NCBI GenBank assembly: GCA_963822595.1
Contig: CAWGIG010000001.1
Coordinates: 558,001-622,000 of the forward strand
DNA: 64,000 nt
Source: CAVRUH01 sp963822595
Lineage (GTDB): Bacteria > Chlamydiota > Chlamydiia > Chlamydiales > Waddliaceae
Direction: 5' to 3'
In this document: positions 53,934 to 63,258 of the stretch, in pieces
Layout: each line of letters starts with the position of its first letter
Position numbering within the stretch: the first letter of the stretch is position 1
Notes under the pieces: model-generated
Seen by the model: the letters and a program-made list of their open reading frames with translations, nothing else
Database searches by the model: none
What the model was told of the DNA's origin: nothing
Made by a program: the position numbers and the translations under genes

Positions 53934-54596
53934 ATGGAACAAACTCAAGGCGTCATCCTTTCTACCCTAAATTACCAGGATTATGATCTCATCCTCACTG
54001 TCTTCTCATCAGACCGCGGACTTATCAAATTCTTTTTCAAGGGTGGAAATAGCAAAAAGCGTCGACAAGGCACCCCCATCGATCCCCTCACTTGCGCGGA
54101 ATTCATGTACAGCAAGGGCAAAGGAGACCTTTATTTATGCCACGAAATTTCCCTGATCAATGCCCATTTAGACATTCGAAAAGAACTGAAATTTTTAGAA
54201 GCAGGATGCAACCTGGTCCGTGAAATCCAACAAACGCAGTTTCCGGAAAAGCCTTCCACGCCCCTTTACCAGCTCCTTTTACGCTACTTAGGTCACATTC
54301 CCAAAATGAATTACCCTGAAAATCTTGAACTCAGTTTTAAGTTAAAAATCATGCGGCATGACGGGATTTTAGGGATCACCCCCGCGTGTACTACCTGTAA
54401 AACGGAGCTGAAAGAACACTGCGTCTACGAATGGGAGAGTTATTGCACGCAACACGCCCCTACCGGTTCGCAACTTTTTGTGGAGGAAGAGGCAAATTTG
54501 CTGCTAGTTCTCGCCTATTGCCGCTCCTTTGCAGAGGTTCCTGACAGTCCCATCGACCCCATTTTTCGAGAAAAAATCGAAAGGCTACAAAAATAA
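53934..54596 (+). CDS. recO: DNA repair protein RecO
   Basis: The protein has 220 residues, typical. The N-terminal OB fold (TQGVILSTLNYQDYDLILTV) and the C-terminal zinc-binding cysteines (CTTCKTELKEHC) identify RecO, which loads RecA on gaps with RecR. The next gene downstream after tRNA-Leu is the DUF155 protein. This is the chlamydial CT470 neighbourhood. Confidence 0.93.
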   Translation: MEQTQGVILSTLNYQDYDLILTVFSSDRGLIKFFFKGGNSKKRRQGTPIDPLTCAEFMYSKGKGDLYLCHEISLINAHLDIRKELKFLEAGCNLVREIQQTQFPEKPSTPLYQLLLRYLGHIPKMNYPENLELSFKLKIMRHDGILGITPACTTCKTELKEHCVYEWESYCTQHAPTGSQLFVEEEANLLLVLAYCRSFAEVPDSPIDPIFREKIERLQK

Positions 54597-54653
54597 CACA
54601 AAAACACTTGATTGATTACGAAGAAAGCTGTTAACATCTATTCTTAATTTAAT

Positions 54654-54737
54654 GCGAAAGTGGCGAAATTGGCAGACGCGCTACCTTGAGGTGGTAGAGA
54701 TGTAACAGTCGTGGGGGTTCGAGTCCCCCCTTTCGCA
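54654..54737 (+). tRNA. tRNA-Leu (anticodon GAG)
   Basis: This is an 84-nt class II tRNA without encoded CCA. The acceptor GCGAAAG pairs with CTTTCGC, the anticodon stem CTACC closes on TTGAGGT, giving GAG, and the T arm has GGTTCGAGTCC. It lies between recO and the DUF155 gene and may be transcribed with them. Confidence 0.95.
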
Positions 54738-54760
54738 AATAACTAACCTATACGGTTCTC

Positions 54761-55549
54761 ATGGATTGCTGCGCTTTTTGCACTGCTTCATCTTATAATA
54801 TCAAACCGCTCTTTGACGCCCTTAAAAAAAAATACACTTCCGCCCTTTATAGGGACGTTATTCACATCGAAATCCCCATAGACGGATCCCCTGTCGATAT
54901 TTTCTATTTTCCGTATGGGGCTACTATTTGCTGGGGAATCACAGTAGAAAAGGCCGTGAATTTTTTGGGGGAGACGCGGAAATTCGAACACCAGCCCCTG
55001 GAGTACTTGGAGAAGGACACTTTTACCTTTTCTTATGGGGAAAAATGCCGGATCATAGAAAATGAGATCATTCTGCCGGACCAGGACATCATGACGAAGC
55101 TTGCCGTTTCCCATGGGCTTGCCCAATCGGTAAAGCTTGGGGCATTCGAAGATGCCATTTCAAAAGCTTTTCAAAAAACGAAAGATTTCCCTGAAGATCT
55201 TGCCAAATACGGAAGGATTCCCCTCTCTAGGAAGCAAATCCGAAAGAAAATGGGAGAGCTCTTTATTGAACGAAGCATGATTAACCTCCATGTGGATGTG
55301 CTGGACACTCCCGAGTTTTTTTGGGACCATTCGGACCTTGAGCCATTTTACACAATCATTGCCAATGAACTGGACATTAAGACACGCGGACAGATCTTAA
55401 ATCAGCGTCTAGACGTGGTCAGAGAGCTCTTTGAGATGTTGGGAAACGAGCTCAACCACCAGCATTCTTCGAGGTTGGAATGGATCATTATTGGATTAAT
55501 TGTTAGCGAAGTCGTAATTTCCCTTTTACAAGTATTCAATTTTCTATGA
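54761..55549 (+). CDS. DUF155 (RMND1/Sif2-type) membrane protein
   Basis: The protein has 262 residues. FYFPYGATICWGI and ELDIKTRGQILNQRLDVVRE are hallmarks of the DUF155 family, whose eukaryotic member RMND1 supports mitochondrial translation. One C-terminal transmembrane helix (WIIIGLIVSEVVISLLQVF) anchors it, N-terminus in the cytosol. The bacterial role is unknown. The stop overlaps the start of yidD by 4 nt (ATGA). Confidence 0.88.
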   Translation: MDCCAFCTASSYNIKPLFDALKKKYTSALYRDVIHIEIPIDGSPVDIFYFPYGATICWGITVEKAVNFLGETRKFEHQPLEYLEKDTFTFSYGEKCRIIENEIILPDQDIMTKLAVSHGLAQSVKLGAFEDAISKAFQKTKDFPEDLAKYGRIPLSRKQIRKKMGELFIERSMINLHVDVLDTPEFFWDHSDLEPFYTIIANELDIKTRGQILNQRLDVVRELFEMLGNELNHQHSSRLEWIIIGLIVSEVVISLLQVFNFL

Positions 55550-55755
55550 AAATGATACCGATTTTACTTATAAAAGTTTATCAATGGTGTCTTTCGCCGC
55601 TGTTGGGCGAGACGTGCCGTTTTTATCCCTCCTGCTCACACTATGCTGTGAGGGCATTCGGTAAATATGGCTGTATAAAAGGAGGCTGGATTTCGGCAAA
55701 AAGAATTATAAAGTGCAATCCCTGGCATCCAGGGGGGATAGACGAGGTACCCTAA
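55546..55755 (+). CDS. yidD: Membrane protein insertion efficiency factor
   Basis: The protein has 69 residues with an N-terminal amphipathic helix. LIKVYQWCLSPLLGETCRFYPSCSHYA and KRIIKCNPWHPGG are the family hallmarks, with the three conserved cysteines (shown in pieces). YidD assists YidC-dependent insertion at the inner membrane. It is coupled to the DUF155 gene by an ATGA overlap. Confidence 0.95.
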   Translation: MKMIPILLIKVYQWCLSPLLGETCRFYPSCSHYAVRAFGKYGCIKGGWISAKRIIKCNPWHPGGIDEVP

Positions 55756-55902
55756 AGCCTTAATAACCAATATATTAGAATTATTTTTAAAATATTGAAA
55801 ATAAACATACGAAAAAAAATGCTAATTACATAAATAGTGAATTATAGGCTATTTTTAAGGTTAACCCAAAAGCTTCTGAGGAGGGGCAAAACAACAGTTA
55901 TA

Positions 55903-57204
55903 ATGAAACAATATCTCTGTCGTTTATTTTCTCTAAATTTAGGTGAAGAGAGAAAAGTTTTTCAATTCGCCTTATTAGGGTTTCTGTTAGCACTCACAAC
56001 AACTGTCGGGATAAGATTCAGCGACGCCCTGTTTCTTGTTAACGTCGGTTCAAAGGCACTACCAACGGTATACACATACATATCATACGGGATGATCTTT
56101 TTGGCTCCCGCGTTGTTGTATTGTTATCACAAGGTAGAGGCGGGCAAAATTTTCTTTATCATGACTGCAACCATATTGTCTTTCTATCTTATTGCGTTTC
56201 TTTTCTTTCAAGGGGGATGCGACATAGGAAGTGATTGGCCGTGGTATGCGCTTAGGGTCATTGCACCGCTCATGTTCTATCCATTAACCTCATCCTTTTG
56301 GTCATTTGTCGACCAATTCCACCATGGAATGGACGCCAGGAGACTATTTGGGCTGTATGGATCGATGCTATCGCTAGGATCGATGGCTACCGGTTTGATT
56401 ATGTCCTTAGGGATTCACAATGTGCAAAGTATCTTACTACTATTGATTGGACTATTGGTCCTCCTATCACTCGTTATTTTCCTTGTGAAAAGATCTGAAA
56501 AGCCAGCTTATGAAGAAATTATCGAGGAAGTACAGGTACAAGCCGAAAAGTTATCTTTTTTTGAAAAAATTGCCACTATATTTACTCACAAACACACGAG
56601 GCTTTTGGTTATAGGAAACGTATTCGCCCTCTTGATGTGGGTGATAGCTGAGTACAATTATATGTCGGCATTTGAGTTACGGTTTGTGACTGATAGCACT
56701 GAAAACGCAGGTGAGCTGACTCGTTTTATGGGTAAATGCTATTCATCTATCAGTATTCTCAACGTTGTTTTTGGAGTCTTCATCTATGGAAGGTTGGTAA
56801 GGCATCTTGGGATAAGCAGTATGGTGTTAGTGACACCGTTCTTATTCTTGCTGACGTTTTCCGGATGGTTTTTCAATGACGCATTCGTGTTCCCGATGAT
56901 GGGATTCATGATTGTTGAGGGGTCTTATGACATTGTGGATAACAGTAATTTCTCCATTTTGTTGAAAGGAACGCCCTCTAAGGTGCAGGCGATGGTCAGA
57001 GTATTGACTCTGACCCTCTTTGAGCCTATGGGGATGCTATTGAGCGGTATGATGCTCACGTATGCTCCATTGGACAGCCGAGCCTTGGGAATGAGTGTTG
57101 CGGCGTTAGCTGTGGCGATAGCCATAACGATGCGCTCTCAGCTTCCAGACAAGATTAGCTTTAACTTTAGCTTGCGCTTCAAGCGTTTGGTTTACGGACA
57201 ATAA
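55903..57204 (+). CDS. Major-facilitator/nucleotide-translocase-like transporter
   Basis: The protein has about 433 residues from the ATG at 55903; a GTG at 55837 in the same frame would add 22 residues, and a GAGGAGG is 20 nt upstream, so the start is unsure. About 12 transmembrane helices are visible, with two halves separated by a charged cytosolic loop near residues 205-225 (KRSEKPAYEEIIEEVQ). The topology and sequence character resemble MFS-fold proteins and distantly the TlcA-type ATP/ADP translocases of chlamydiae. The substrate cannot be assigned. A perfect terminator follows. Confidence 0.75.
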   Translation: MKQYLCRLFSLNLGEERKVFQFALLGFLLALTTTVGIRFSDALFLVNVGSKALPTVYTYISYGMIFLAPALLYCYHKVEAGKIFFIMTATILSFYLIAFLFFQGGCDIGSDWPWYALRVIAPLMFYPLTSSFWSFVDQFHHGMDARRLFGLYGSMLSLGSMATGLIMSLGIHNVQSILLLLIGLLVLLSLVIFLVKRSEKPAYEEIIEEVQVQAEKLSFFEKIATIFTHKHTRLLVIGNVFALLMWVIAEYNYMSAFELRFVTDSTENAGELTRFMGKCYSSISILNVVFGVFIYGRLVRHLGISSMVLVTPFLFLLTFSGWFFNDAFVFPMMGFMIVEGSYDIVDNSNFSILLKGTPSKVQAMVRVLTLTLFEPMGMLLSGMMLTYAPLDSRALGMSVAALAVAIAITMRSQLPDKISFNFSLRFKRLVYGQ

Positions 57205-57210
57205 TTCTTG

Positions 57211-57239
57211 CGCGCCGGGTTTCTACCGGCGCGTTTTTT
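57211..57239 (+). terminator. Rho-independent terminator
   Basis: CGCGCCGG pairs with CCGGCGCG around GTTTCTA and is followed by T6. It is 6 nt after the stop codon of the transporter. It is the cleanest terminator in the window. Confidence 0.95.
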
Positions 57240-57306
57240 AAGACTTTAATTCTTCCCAGAAATTTCATGAAAGCAGCAGCGAAGCGTGGCTCTCAGCCTT
57301 AAGAGG

Positions 57307-57421
57307 TTATGGAAGCGTATGTAGCTTACTGTGTTCCCCACAGTAAGCCTGGCACAAAGGGTAGCAAACACTCGTTCCAGGCTTACTGTGGGGACACAGT
57401 AAGCTACATACGCTTCCATAA
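57307..57421. repeat. Nested palindrome, 46-bp arms
   Basis: The left arm (57307-57352) and the right arm (57377-57421) are inverted copies of 45-46 bp that differ by one base. Within each arm CTTACTGTG and CACAGTAAG form a smaller palindrome, so several alternative structures are possible. The 24-nt centre is unique. It lies in the convergent gap between the transporter and the beta-helix gene and is unrelated in sequence to the other repeats. Confidence 0.85.
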
Positions 57422-57466
57422 TCTCGAAGGCGAACAAATTCTAAAATTTTATAAAAAAAGAGAGTC

Positions 57467-57496
57467 AAAAAAAAGGGCCGCATTTAGATGCGACCC
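57467..57496 (-). terminator. Rho-independent terminator of beta-helix gene
   Basis: On the minus strand GGGTCGCAT pairs with ATGCGGCCC around CTAA, with one G-T pair, followed by T8. It lies about 30 nt after the stop codon at 57526. Confidence 0.85.
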
Positions 57497-57525
57497 AATT
57501 TTGTAGGATTCCTGACTTAAGCGTT

Positions 57526-59067
57526 TTATTGAACGATTTGATCAGGGGTATTGTTCACTACTATAGTATCTTGAACGCTAAGTGATGAGCTAGGACTATA
57601 AACGCCCCCGCCACCACCTGTACCATGAGTTGCGGTATTATAAGTCACTTTTGATTGAATAAGACTTAAAGATCCTGTAGTTTCATTGGCAAAACCGCCA
57701 CCATATAGTCCGGTATTACCCTTTACTTTTGTGTTTATAGCAGTAACACTGCCTTTACTGTAAACACCGCCACCGTGCGCTACGGAAGTGTTTCCGCTTA
57801 GGGTACTATTTTTAAGTATTACCGCGGAGAGTTGCTCCTCGCTTCTTACATATGTATCATTATAAATTCCACCACCATCACCTGTAGCTGTGTTACCTTC
57901 AATGGTTGAATTTTCAATACTTATTAAATAGATATTATAAATAGCACCGCCGGTTTGTAGTGAAGAATTATTACTCAATGTGCAATCACAGAGATATGTA
58001 ATGGATTCATCAGTATTTGAAATAGCTCCGCCGGCATCGGCATTGCTGTTTCCATTCAAGGTACAATTGTGAAGATATAATAACGAGTAATCATTATAAA
58101 TTCCCCCAGCATTGTTTCCGCTGATAAAGGAATCTTTAACTTTCATCGTGCAGTACTCTTCGTTATAAATCCCGAGCCCGTTGGTGTCATTTATTGAAGA
58201 GCGCTTAATCTTTACTGTGGACCCTTCGTTGTAAATCCCATACTCGACATTTCCATTAACCGTGGAATCTTTCACTTTCAATAAGGAAATATAATCAACT
58301 CGAATCCCATAACTGCCGTTATTGTCAATATTCGAGTCTTTGATTTTTACTATGGTGCCGTAATAACTATATATTCCAACACCTGGGTTGTTACTTATGG
58401 AGGATTTCTGAATTTTTGTATTACCAATTGTAGTATAAACTCCGTAGTCTGTGTTGCCGGTTACACTTGTACTTTTGATAATTGCATCACCAAAATCATT
58501 GTAAATACCGGTATCATCGTTATCTGAAACGATAGAATCTTCGATTAACAATGTACCCCAGTTATATATCCCTCCATCGGAACTATTGTTAGTTATTGTG
58601 CAATTCTTTATTGACATATTCCCTTGGTTGAAAATACCGTAGCCGGTATCAAAAATATTACCATTTGAAGCGGAATTGCCGCCCGTGATTGTCAAGTTTT
58701 CCAGTTTTACAGTAGCGCCAAAATCGGCCACTAAAGTAGTACCTAGGTTGTTACCATTCAGTACTGCATCATCACCATCTCCAACGATTTTTACGGTATG
58801 GATAGTGAGCGGCACTTCAAAATTACCGGTGATTTCACCATGAACGACGATTTTGGTTGAATGATTTAGGTTAGCAGCGGCTGCATTAATCGCTTCTGTA
58901 AGCTCTTGTGGATTATAAACATTTACAGTTGAACCCTTTTCCATAGCAGACTCTAACTGCTCGAATTCATTTTGATAGCTGATCGTATCATTGAGTGCAT
59001 TAACGTTGCCGTATAAAAATACGCATTGCGCAGCGACTAGTGATAAAGTCGTTAACATTTTTTTCAT
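57526..59067 (-). CDS. Exported right-handed beta-helix (Pmp-like) protein
   Basis: The protein has 513 residues. A Sec signal peptide (KMLTTLSLVAAQCVFLYG) is followed by a long array of parallel beta-helix rungs with the form GIYN.G...I..S.I.GN. In the C-terminal part, GGAIYN and GGGIYND motifs recall the GGAI motifs of chlamydial polymorphic membrane proteins. There is no autotransporter barrel at the C-terminus, which ends right after the helix, so it would be released or bound non-covalently. AGGAGG lies upstream. A surface adhesin or polysaccharide-binding role is possible. A carbohydrate lyase cannot be excluded. Confidence 0.85.
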   Translation of the reverse strand: MKKMLTTLSLVAAQCVFLYGNVNALNDTISYQNEFEQLESAMEKGSTVNVYNPQELTEAINAAAANLNHSTKIVVHGEITGNFEVPLTIHTVKIVGDGDDAVLNGNNLGTTLVADFGATVKLENLTITGGNSASNGNIFDTGYGIFNQGNMSIKNCTITNNSSDGGIYNWGTLLIEDSIVSDNDDTGIYNDFGDAIIKSTSVTGNTDYGVYTTIGNTKIQKSSISNNPGVGIYSYYGTIVKIKDSNIDNNGSYGIRVDYISLLKVKDSTVNGNVEYGIYNEGSTVKIKRSSINDTNGLGIYNEEYCTMKVKDSFISGNNAGGIYNDYSLLYLHNCTLNGNSNADAGGAISNTDESITYLCDCTLSNNSSLQTGGAIYNIYLISIENSTIEGNTATGDGGGIYNDTYVRSEEQLSAVILKNSTLSGNTSVAHGGGVYSKGSVTAINTKVKGNTGLYGGGFANETTGSLSLIQSKVTYNTATHGTGGGGGVYSPSSSLSVQDTIVVNNTPDQIVQ

Positions 59068-59162
59068 TTTAACCTCCTAAGGTTTTTTTTAATTTAGAAA
59101 AACCGTTATAAAATGGCAAGAGGTTTTTGCAAAATAAAAAATATAATCCTAAATTCTTAAGA

Positions 59163-60338
59163 TTAATTTGAGATAATGAGGCTCGCGCCAGGTTTTAGGG
59201 TGGCGTTTTCGTCGATTTTATTGAGTTGGACGAGGGCATTGATGCTGGTTTTGTTTTTCTTGGCGATCTTCCAGAGAGAATCGCCAGGTTGGATGATGTA
59301 GGTTTTGCCTTTAGTGGGTTTTGCAGCTGCTACCGGCTTCGGTTTTGAAACAACATTCGGCTTAATCGAAGGAGTGGTATCAGGAGGCGGAGAACCTACA
59401 TAGGCGTAGAGTCGATTCGTTGCTTGTTTTAATACAGCATCACTACGAGGACTCGAAATAAGGGAAAGTGAAAACGTTTCCGATTCGATGGTCTGAGCAT
59501 TTAAAAGAGAAAGCATTTTGATGACATGATCATCATCCAGCTTCTGAGACGCAAAAGCTCCGTCTGTTTTAAGAAGCAAATAAGCGGCAGTCGACGAATT
59601 ATTGTCGATGTACTGCAAAAGAAATGACTGACGTCTTGGGGCCGATAAATCTTGAAGTGTGTGTTGCTGGGCAGCAAACGTGGATAACATCTCCCAATTT
59701 CCTTCGAGAAGCATTTTCAGAATTTCAGATTTTAGAACTTTTGATTCGGCACGGTTGAACAGCATCTCGGCTGTCATATATTCTTTCGTTTGCAGGAACG
59801 CATCTACAAGGGAATTATCCAGATTTCCTTGTTGGAGAAGCAAAAATAATCCCTGGCTAGTCATCGGCCAGCGTTCCGTCTTTGAAAAGCGGACAATTGC
59901 CTCATATTGATCTTCTTTAAGATCTCTAAAAACAACGATTTCTCTATTTTTTCCGAAAGAAATATTCCGATTTTGTTTGGGTTTTTCCATCCCATGAAGG
60001 GCGCGATTAAGATCGAAATAGTGAAATTTCACAAGGCATCCCAATGCCAAATCTCGAACGGAGTATCCGTTATCCACGAGTTGGGTGTTTTCCAGTTTAG
60101 GAATGAGCTGGTAATAGGGAAGTTGACCATACACCTGGAGCACTTCGCTGTTGCTCAAATCGATTGCCAAAGGAGATTGCTGTTCCTCCTGACCCGCTGG
60201 TTTCAAAGAGCAATATGGTGTTGGCGGCCTTTCTCTCACGAAAGAATAGATGATGAGTGAAAATAGCGCAATATTGAGTAATCCACTCAATATCAGGACC
60301 TGAGTGAGGCGTCTAATCTGCATCAGATGTTTGTTCAT
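59163..60338 (-). CDS. Membrane-anchored LysM-domain protein
   Basis: The protein has 391 residues. One N-terminal transmembrane segment (VLILSGLLNIALFSLIIYSF) anchors it, followed by about 300 helical residues facing the periplasm and a C-terminal LysM domain (YIIQPGDSLWKIAKKNKTSI) after a Pro/Lys linker. LysM binds peptidoglycan or chitin-like glycans, which suggests a role in the chlamydial division-associated peptidoglycan. It lies 1 nt downstream of pckA on the same strand, in the place after CT710. Confidence 0.85.
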   Translation of the reverse strand: MNKHLMQIRRLTQVLILSGLLNIALFSLIIYSFVRERPPTPYCSLKPAGQEEQQSPLAIDLSNSEVLQVYGQLPYYQLIPKLENTQLVDNGYSVRDLALGCLVKFHYFDLNRALHGMEKPKQNRNISFGKNREIVVFRDLKEDQYEAIVRFSKTERWPMTSQGLFLLLQQGNLDNSLVDAFLQTKEYMTAEMLFNRAESKVLKSEILKMLLEGNWEMLSTFAAQQHTLQDLSAPRRQSFLLQYIDNNSSTAAYLLLKTDGAFASQKLDDDHVIKMLSLLNAQTIESETFSLSLISSPRSDAVLKQATNRLYAYVGSPPPDTTPSIKPNVVSKPKPVAAAKPTKGKTYIIQPGDSLWKIAKKNKTSINALVQLNKIDENATLKPGASLIISN

Positions 60339-60339
60339 T

Positions 60340-62145
60340 TCATTTTAATCGCGTCTTGAGATTTTGCAATTCATTCGTAATTTCTGGCGGCAGCTTGTTT
60401 CCAAATAACTTAAAATACTTTTCGAGTTCTTCGACCTCTTTTATCCAAGCTTCATGGTCTACGAGTGTGAGTTCTCTTAGAGCTTCCTTAGAAATTTTTA
60501 AACCTGAAGTGTCAATAGAATCTTCTTTGGGAACAAGGCCTATCGGTGTATCTTTACTACTGTCCTTTCCGGATACCTCATCGAATATCCACTTCAAGAC
60601 ACGGCTATTTTCTCCGAAGCCGGGCCAGAGGAACTCGCCTTTTTCATTACACCTAAACCAATTCACATAAAAGATATGGGGTAATTTGGAAGGATCGGCT
60701 TTATTTCCAATCTTTAGCCAATGAGCAAAGTAGTCCCCCATGTTATATCCGCAGAAGGGCAGCATCGCAAAGGGATCGTGGCGCACTTGCCCGACGGCAC
60801 CTTCAGCGGCAGCAGTTGTTTTTGAGGAGACGCTTGCCCCCATGAGAACCCCATGCGCCCAGCTGATTGATTCATATACAAGAGGAATTACCGTCGGACG
60901 TCTTCCTCCAAAGAGGATCGCAGAGATAGGAACACCTTTTGGATTTTCCCAATTAGGGTCGATGATAGGGCATTGGGAAGCGGGTGCAGTAAAACGTGAG
61001 TTGGGGTGTGCTGCCGGGGTTTTAGATTCCGGAGTCCAATCGTGGCCTTTCCAATCGATAAGGTGATGTGGAGTTTCTTTTGTCATCCCTTCCCACCAAA
61101 CATCCCCTTCATCGGTCAGAGCAACGTTGGTAAAAATGGAGTTTTTTGTGATAGAGCCCATGGCATTCGGATTAGAGGTCCAAGAAGTCCCGGGGGCAAC
61201 ACCAAAAAATCCAGCTTCGGGATTGATTGCATAAAGGCGGCCATCGGGTCCAAATTTCATCCAGGCAATATCATCGCCCACTGTTTGAATTTTCCAGCCA
61301 GGAAGGGTCGGATTTAACATGGCAAGATTTGTTTTTCCACAAGCGCTTGGAAAAGCAGCCGTGAAATATTTTTTTTCGCCTTCGGGGTTTGTTATTCCTG
61401 TGATCAACATATGCTCAGCCAGCCAGCCTTCATCTCGGGCAATCGCAGATGCGATTCTTAGGGCTAAACACTTTTTCCCTAAGAGAGCATTCCCCCCGTA
61501 GCCACTACCGTAAGACCAAATTTCGCGCGTCTCGGGAAAATGAACAATGTATTTTGTTGGGTTACATGGCCAAGGCACGTCTTTTTCTCCGTCATGAAGA
61601 GGAGCACCGACGGAATGCAATCCCGGAACGAAATCCTTTGTTCCCAATGCATCCAAAGCAGCTTTTCCCATGCGCGTCATGATTCGCATGTTGCACACGG
61701 CATACAATGAATCGGTAATTTGAACTCCAAAAAGGGATATAGGCGATCCTATGGGACCCATGCTAAATGGAACAACGTACATAGTACGTCCGCGCATGCA
61801 TCCTTTGAATAGACCTAAAAGAGTCTCTTTCATTTTCTTAGGATCTTGCCAGTTGTTAGTAGGTCCGGCATCTTCTTCTTTTTCAGAGCAGATAAAGGTG
61901 CGACTTTCGACGCGAGCTACATCATCCGGAGTTGATCTTGCCAAAAAGCTGTTCGGGCGTAGATTAGGATTGAGCCGAGTGAATGTTCCCTTTTGCACGA
62001 GTTCATCGCAAAGTTGGTTGTATTCTTCTTCGGACCCGTCACAGAGATGCAATTTATCCGGTTGGCAAAGATTTTGAACAAATACTATCCACTCAATCAA
62101 TTTTTGATTTTGTGTCCATGCTTGAAGGACTGTATGGGTCATCAT
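60340..62145 (-). CDS. pckA: Phosphoenolpyruvate carboxykinase (GTP)
   Basis: The protein has 601 residues. The GTP-type signature FPSACGKTNLAML with the P-loop and reactive cysteine is present, as are metal ligands in the GDDIAWMKFG segment. It interconverts oxaloacetate and PEP and feeds gluconeogenesis. The start uses one of two adjacent ATGs after AAGGGGG at the end of mreB, from which it is 6 nt away. It matches CT710 in order. Confidence 0.97.
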   Translation of the reverse strand: MMTHTVLQAWTQNQKLIEWIVFVQNLCQPDKLHLCDGSEEEYNQLCDELVQKGTFTRLNPNLRPNSFLARSTPDDVARVESRTFICSEKEEDAGPTNNWQDPKKMKETLLGLFKGCMRGRTMYVVPFSMGPIGSPISLFGVQITDSLYAVCNMRIMTRMGKAALDALGTKDFVPGLHSVGAPLHDGEKDVPWPCNPTKYIVHFPETREIWSYGSGYGGNALLGKKCLALRIASAIARDEGWLAEHMLITGITNPEGEKKYFTAAFPSACGKTNLAMLNPTLPGWKIQTVGDDIAWMKFGPDGRLYAINPEAGFFGVAPGTSWTSNPNAMGSITKNSIFTNVALTDEGDVWWEGMTKETPHHLIDWKGHDWTPESKTPAAHPNSRFTAPASQCPIIDPNWENPKGVPISAILFGGRRPTVIPLVYESISWAHGVLMGASVSSKTTAAAEGAVGQVRHDPFAMLPFCGYNMGDYFAHWLKIGNKADPSKLPHIFYVNWFRCNEKGEFLWPGFGENSRVLKWIFDEVSGKDSSKDTPIGLVPKEDSIDTSGLKISKEALRELTLVDHEAWIKEVEELEKYFKLFGNKLPPEITNELQNLKTRLK

Positions 62146-62151
62146 GGATGC

Positions 62152-63246
62152 CTAACCCCCTTTGCGTTTTTTGTATTTATCAAGGTGTTCGAGGGCTTTT
62201 CCGGTTCCTAAGCAAACCGCTAGAAGCGGATTCTGAGCAACATTCACGGGAAGACCTGTTTCTTTGATGAGACATTTATCAATACCTTTAATCAGGGCAC
62301 CGCCACCGGCTAGCCACATTCCCCTTTCGACTAAGTCTGCAGCCAATTCCGGAGGACATTTTTCAAGCGTTAGTTTAACACCTTCGATGATCTGCTGAAT
62401 AGGCTCTGCTAGGCATTCGCGGATTTCCACGGAGTTGATTCTTTTTGTCACTGGAAGTCCTGCAACCTGATCGCGTCCTCGCACTTCCATTTCCAATTCA
62501 TTGCCGCCGAGCGGGTAGGCTGAACCGATAGTCATTTTGATGTCTTCGGCAGTTCTCGGACCGATCATGAGGTTATAGGTTCGACGCATGTAGTTAATGA
62601 TGCAGTCGTCGAATTCATCCCCCGCGATTCTTAAAGAACGGGATTCCACAATACCGCCTAAGGATATAATAGCGATTTCGGTGGTACCGCCGCCGATGTC
62701 GATAATCATATTAGCTTGGGGTTCGTGTACAGGAAGGTCGACACCGATAGCAGCAGCCATGGGCTCTTCAATCAAAATGACTTCTTGAGCTCCGGCATGA
62801 AGGGCGGAGTCTTCCACAGCACGCTTTTCAACACCGGTGATTCCTGAAGGAACGGCGATTAATATTTTGGGTCTAAACAAGCTTCTGGAAGGGGTCACTC
62901 TTTTAATAAGAGCTTTTAACATTCCTTCTGCAACTTCGAAATCGGCGATGACCCCATCTTTCATAGGCCTTACAGCGTGGATTTTTCGCGGAGTACGCCC
63001 CAACATCGCTTTAGCTTTATGACCCACAGCTAGCACTTCGTTTGTATCTGAGTCAACAGCTACTACGGAAGGTTCTGCAAGAACAATTCCTTTACCTCTG
63101 ACAAACACGAGAGTATTTGCAGTCCCTAAATCGATTCCTATGTCATTCGAAAGGACTCCTCGGAATCTAGTGAATGCTCCGAATCCATTATCCCACATCG
63201 CGCTTAAATTCGCTCTCAAACCTACTGGATTTTTTCTGTTATTCAT
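62152..63246 (-). CDS. mreB: Rod shape-determining protein MreB
   Basis: The protein has 364 residues with about 33 extra N-terminal residues before the actin fold (NDIGIDLGTANTLVFV). IDIGGGTTEIAIISLGG is the phosphate-binding loop and WLAGGGALIKGIDK the adenosine motif. In chlamydiae, which lack FtsZ, MreB organises division-site peptidoglycan; the chlamydial N-terminal extension helps membrane binding. It lies between SNF2 and pckA (CT709). Confidence 0.97.
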   Translation of the reverse strand: MNNRKNPVGLRANLSAMWDNGFGAFTRFRGVLSNDIGIDLGTANTLVFVRGKGIVLAEPSVVAVDSDTNEVLAVGHKAKAMLGRTPRKIHAVRPMKDGVIADFEVAEGMLKALIKRVTPSRSLFRPKILIAVPSGITGVEKRAVEDSALHAGAQEVILIEEPMAAAIGVDLPVHEPQANMIIDIGGGTTEIAIISLGGIVESRSLRIAGDEFDDCIINYMRRTYNLMIGPRTAEDIKMTIGSAYPLGGNELEMEVRGRDQVAGLPVTKRINSVEIRECLAEPIQQIIEGVKLTLEKCPPELAADLVERGMWLAGGGALIKGIDKCLIKETGLPVNVAQNPLLAVCLGTGKALEHLDKYKKRKGG

Positions 63247-63258
63247 TGTACGTCCTTG

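Noticed and set aside
57350..57366. Sigma-54 promoter (tggcac...gc) inside the palindrome
   Set aside because: The GG to GC spacing is 11, not 10, and the site is in a gap between convergent genes.
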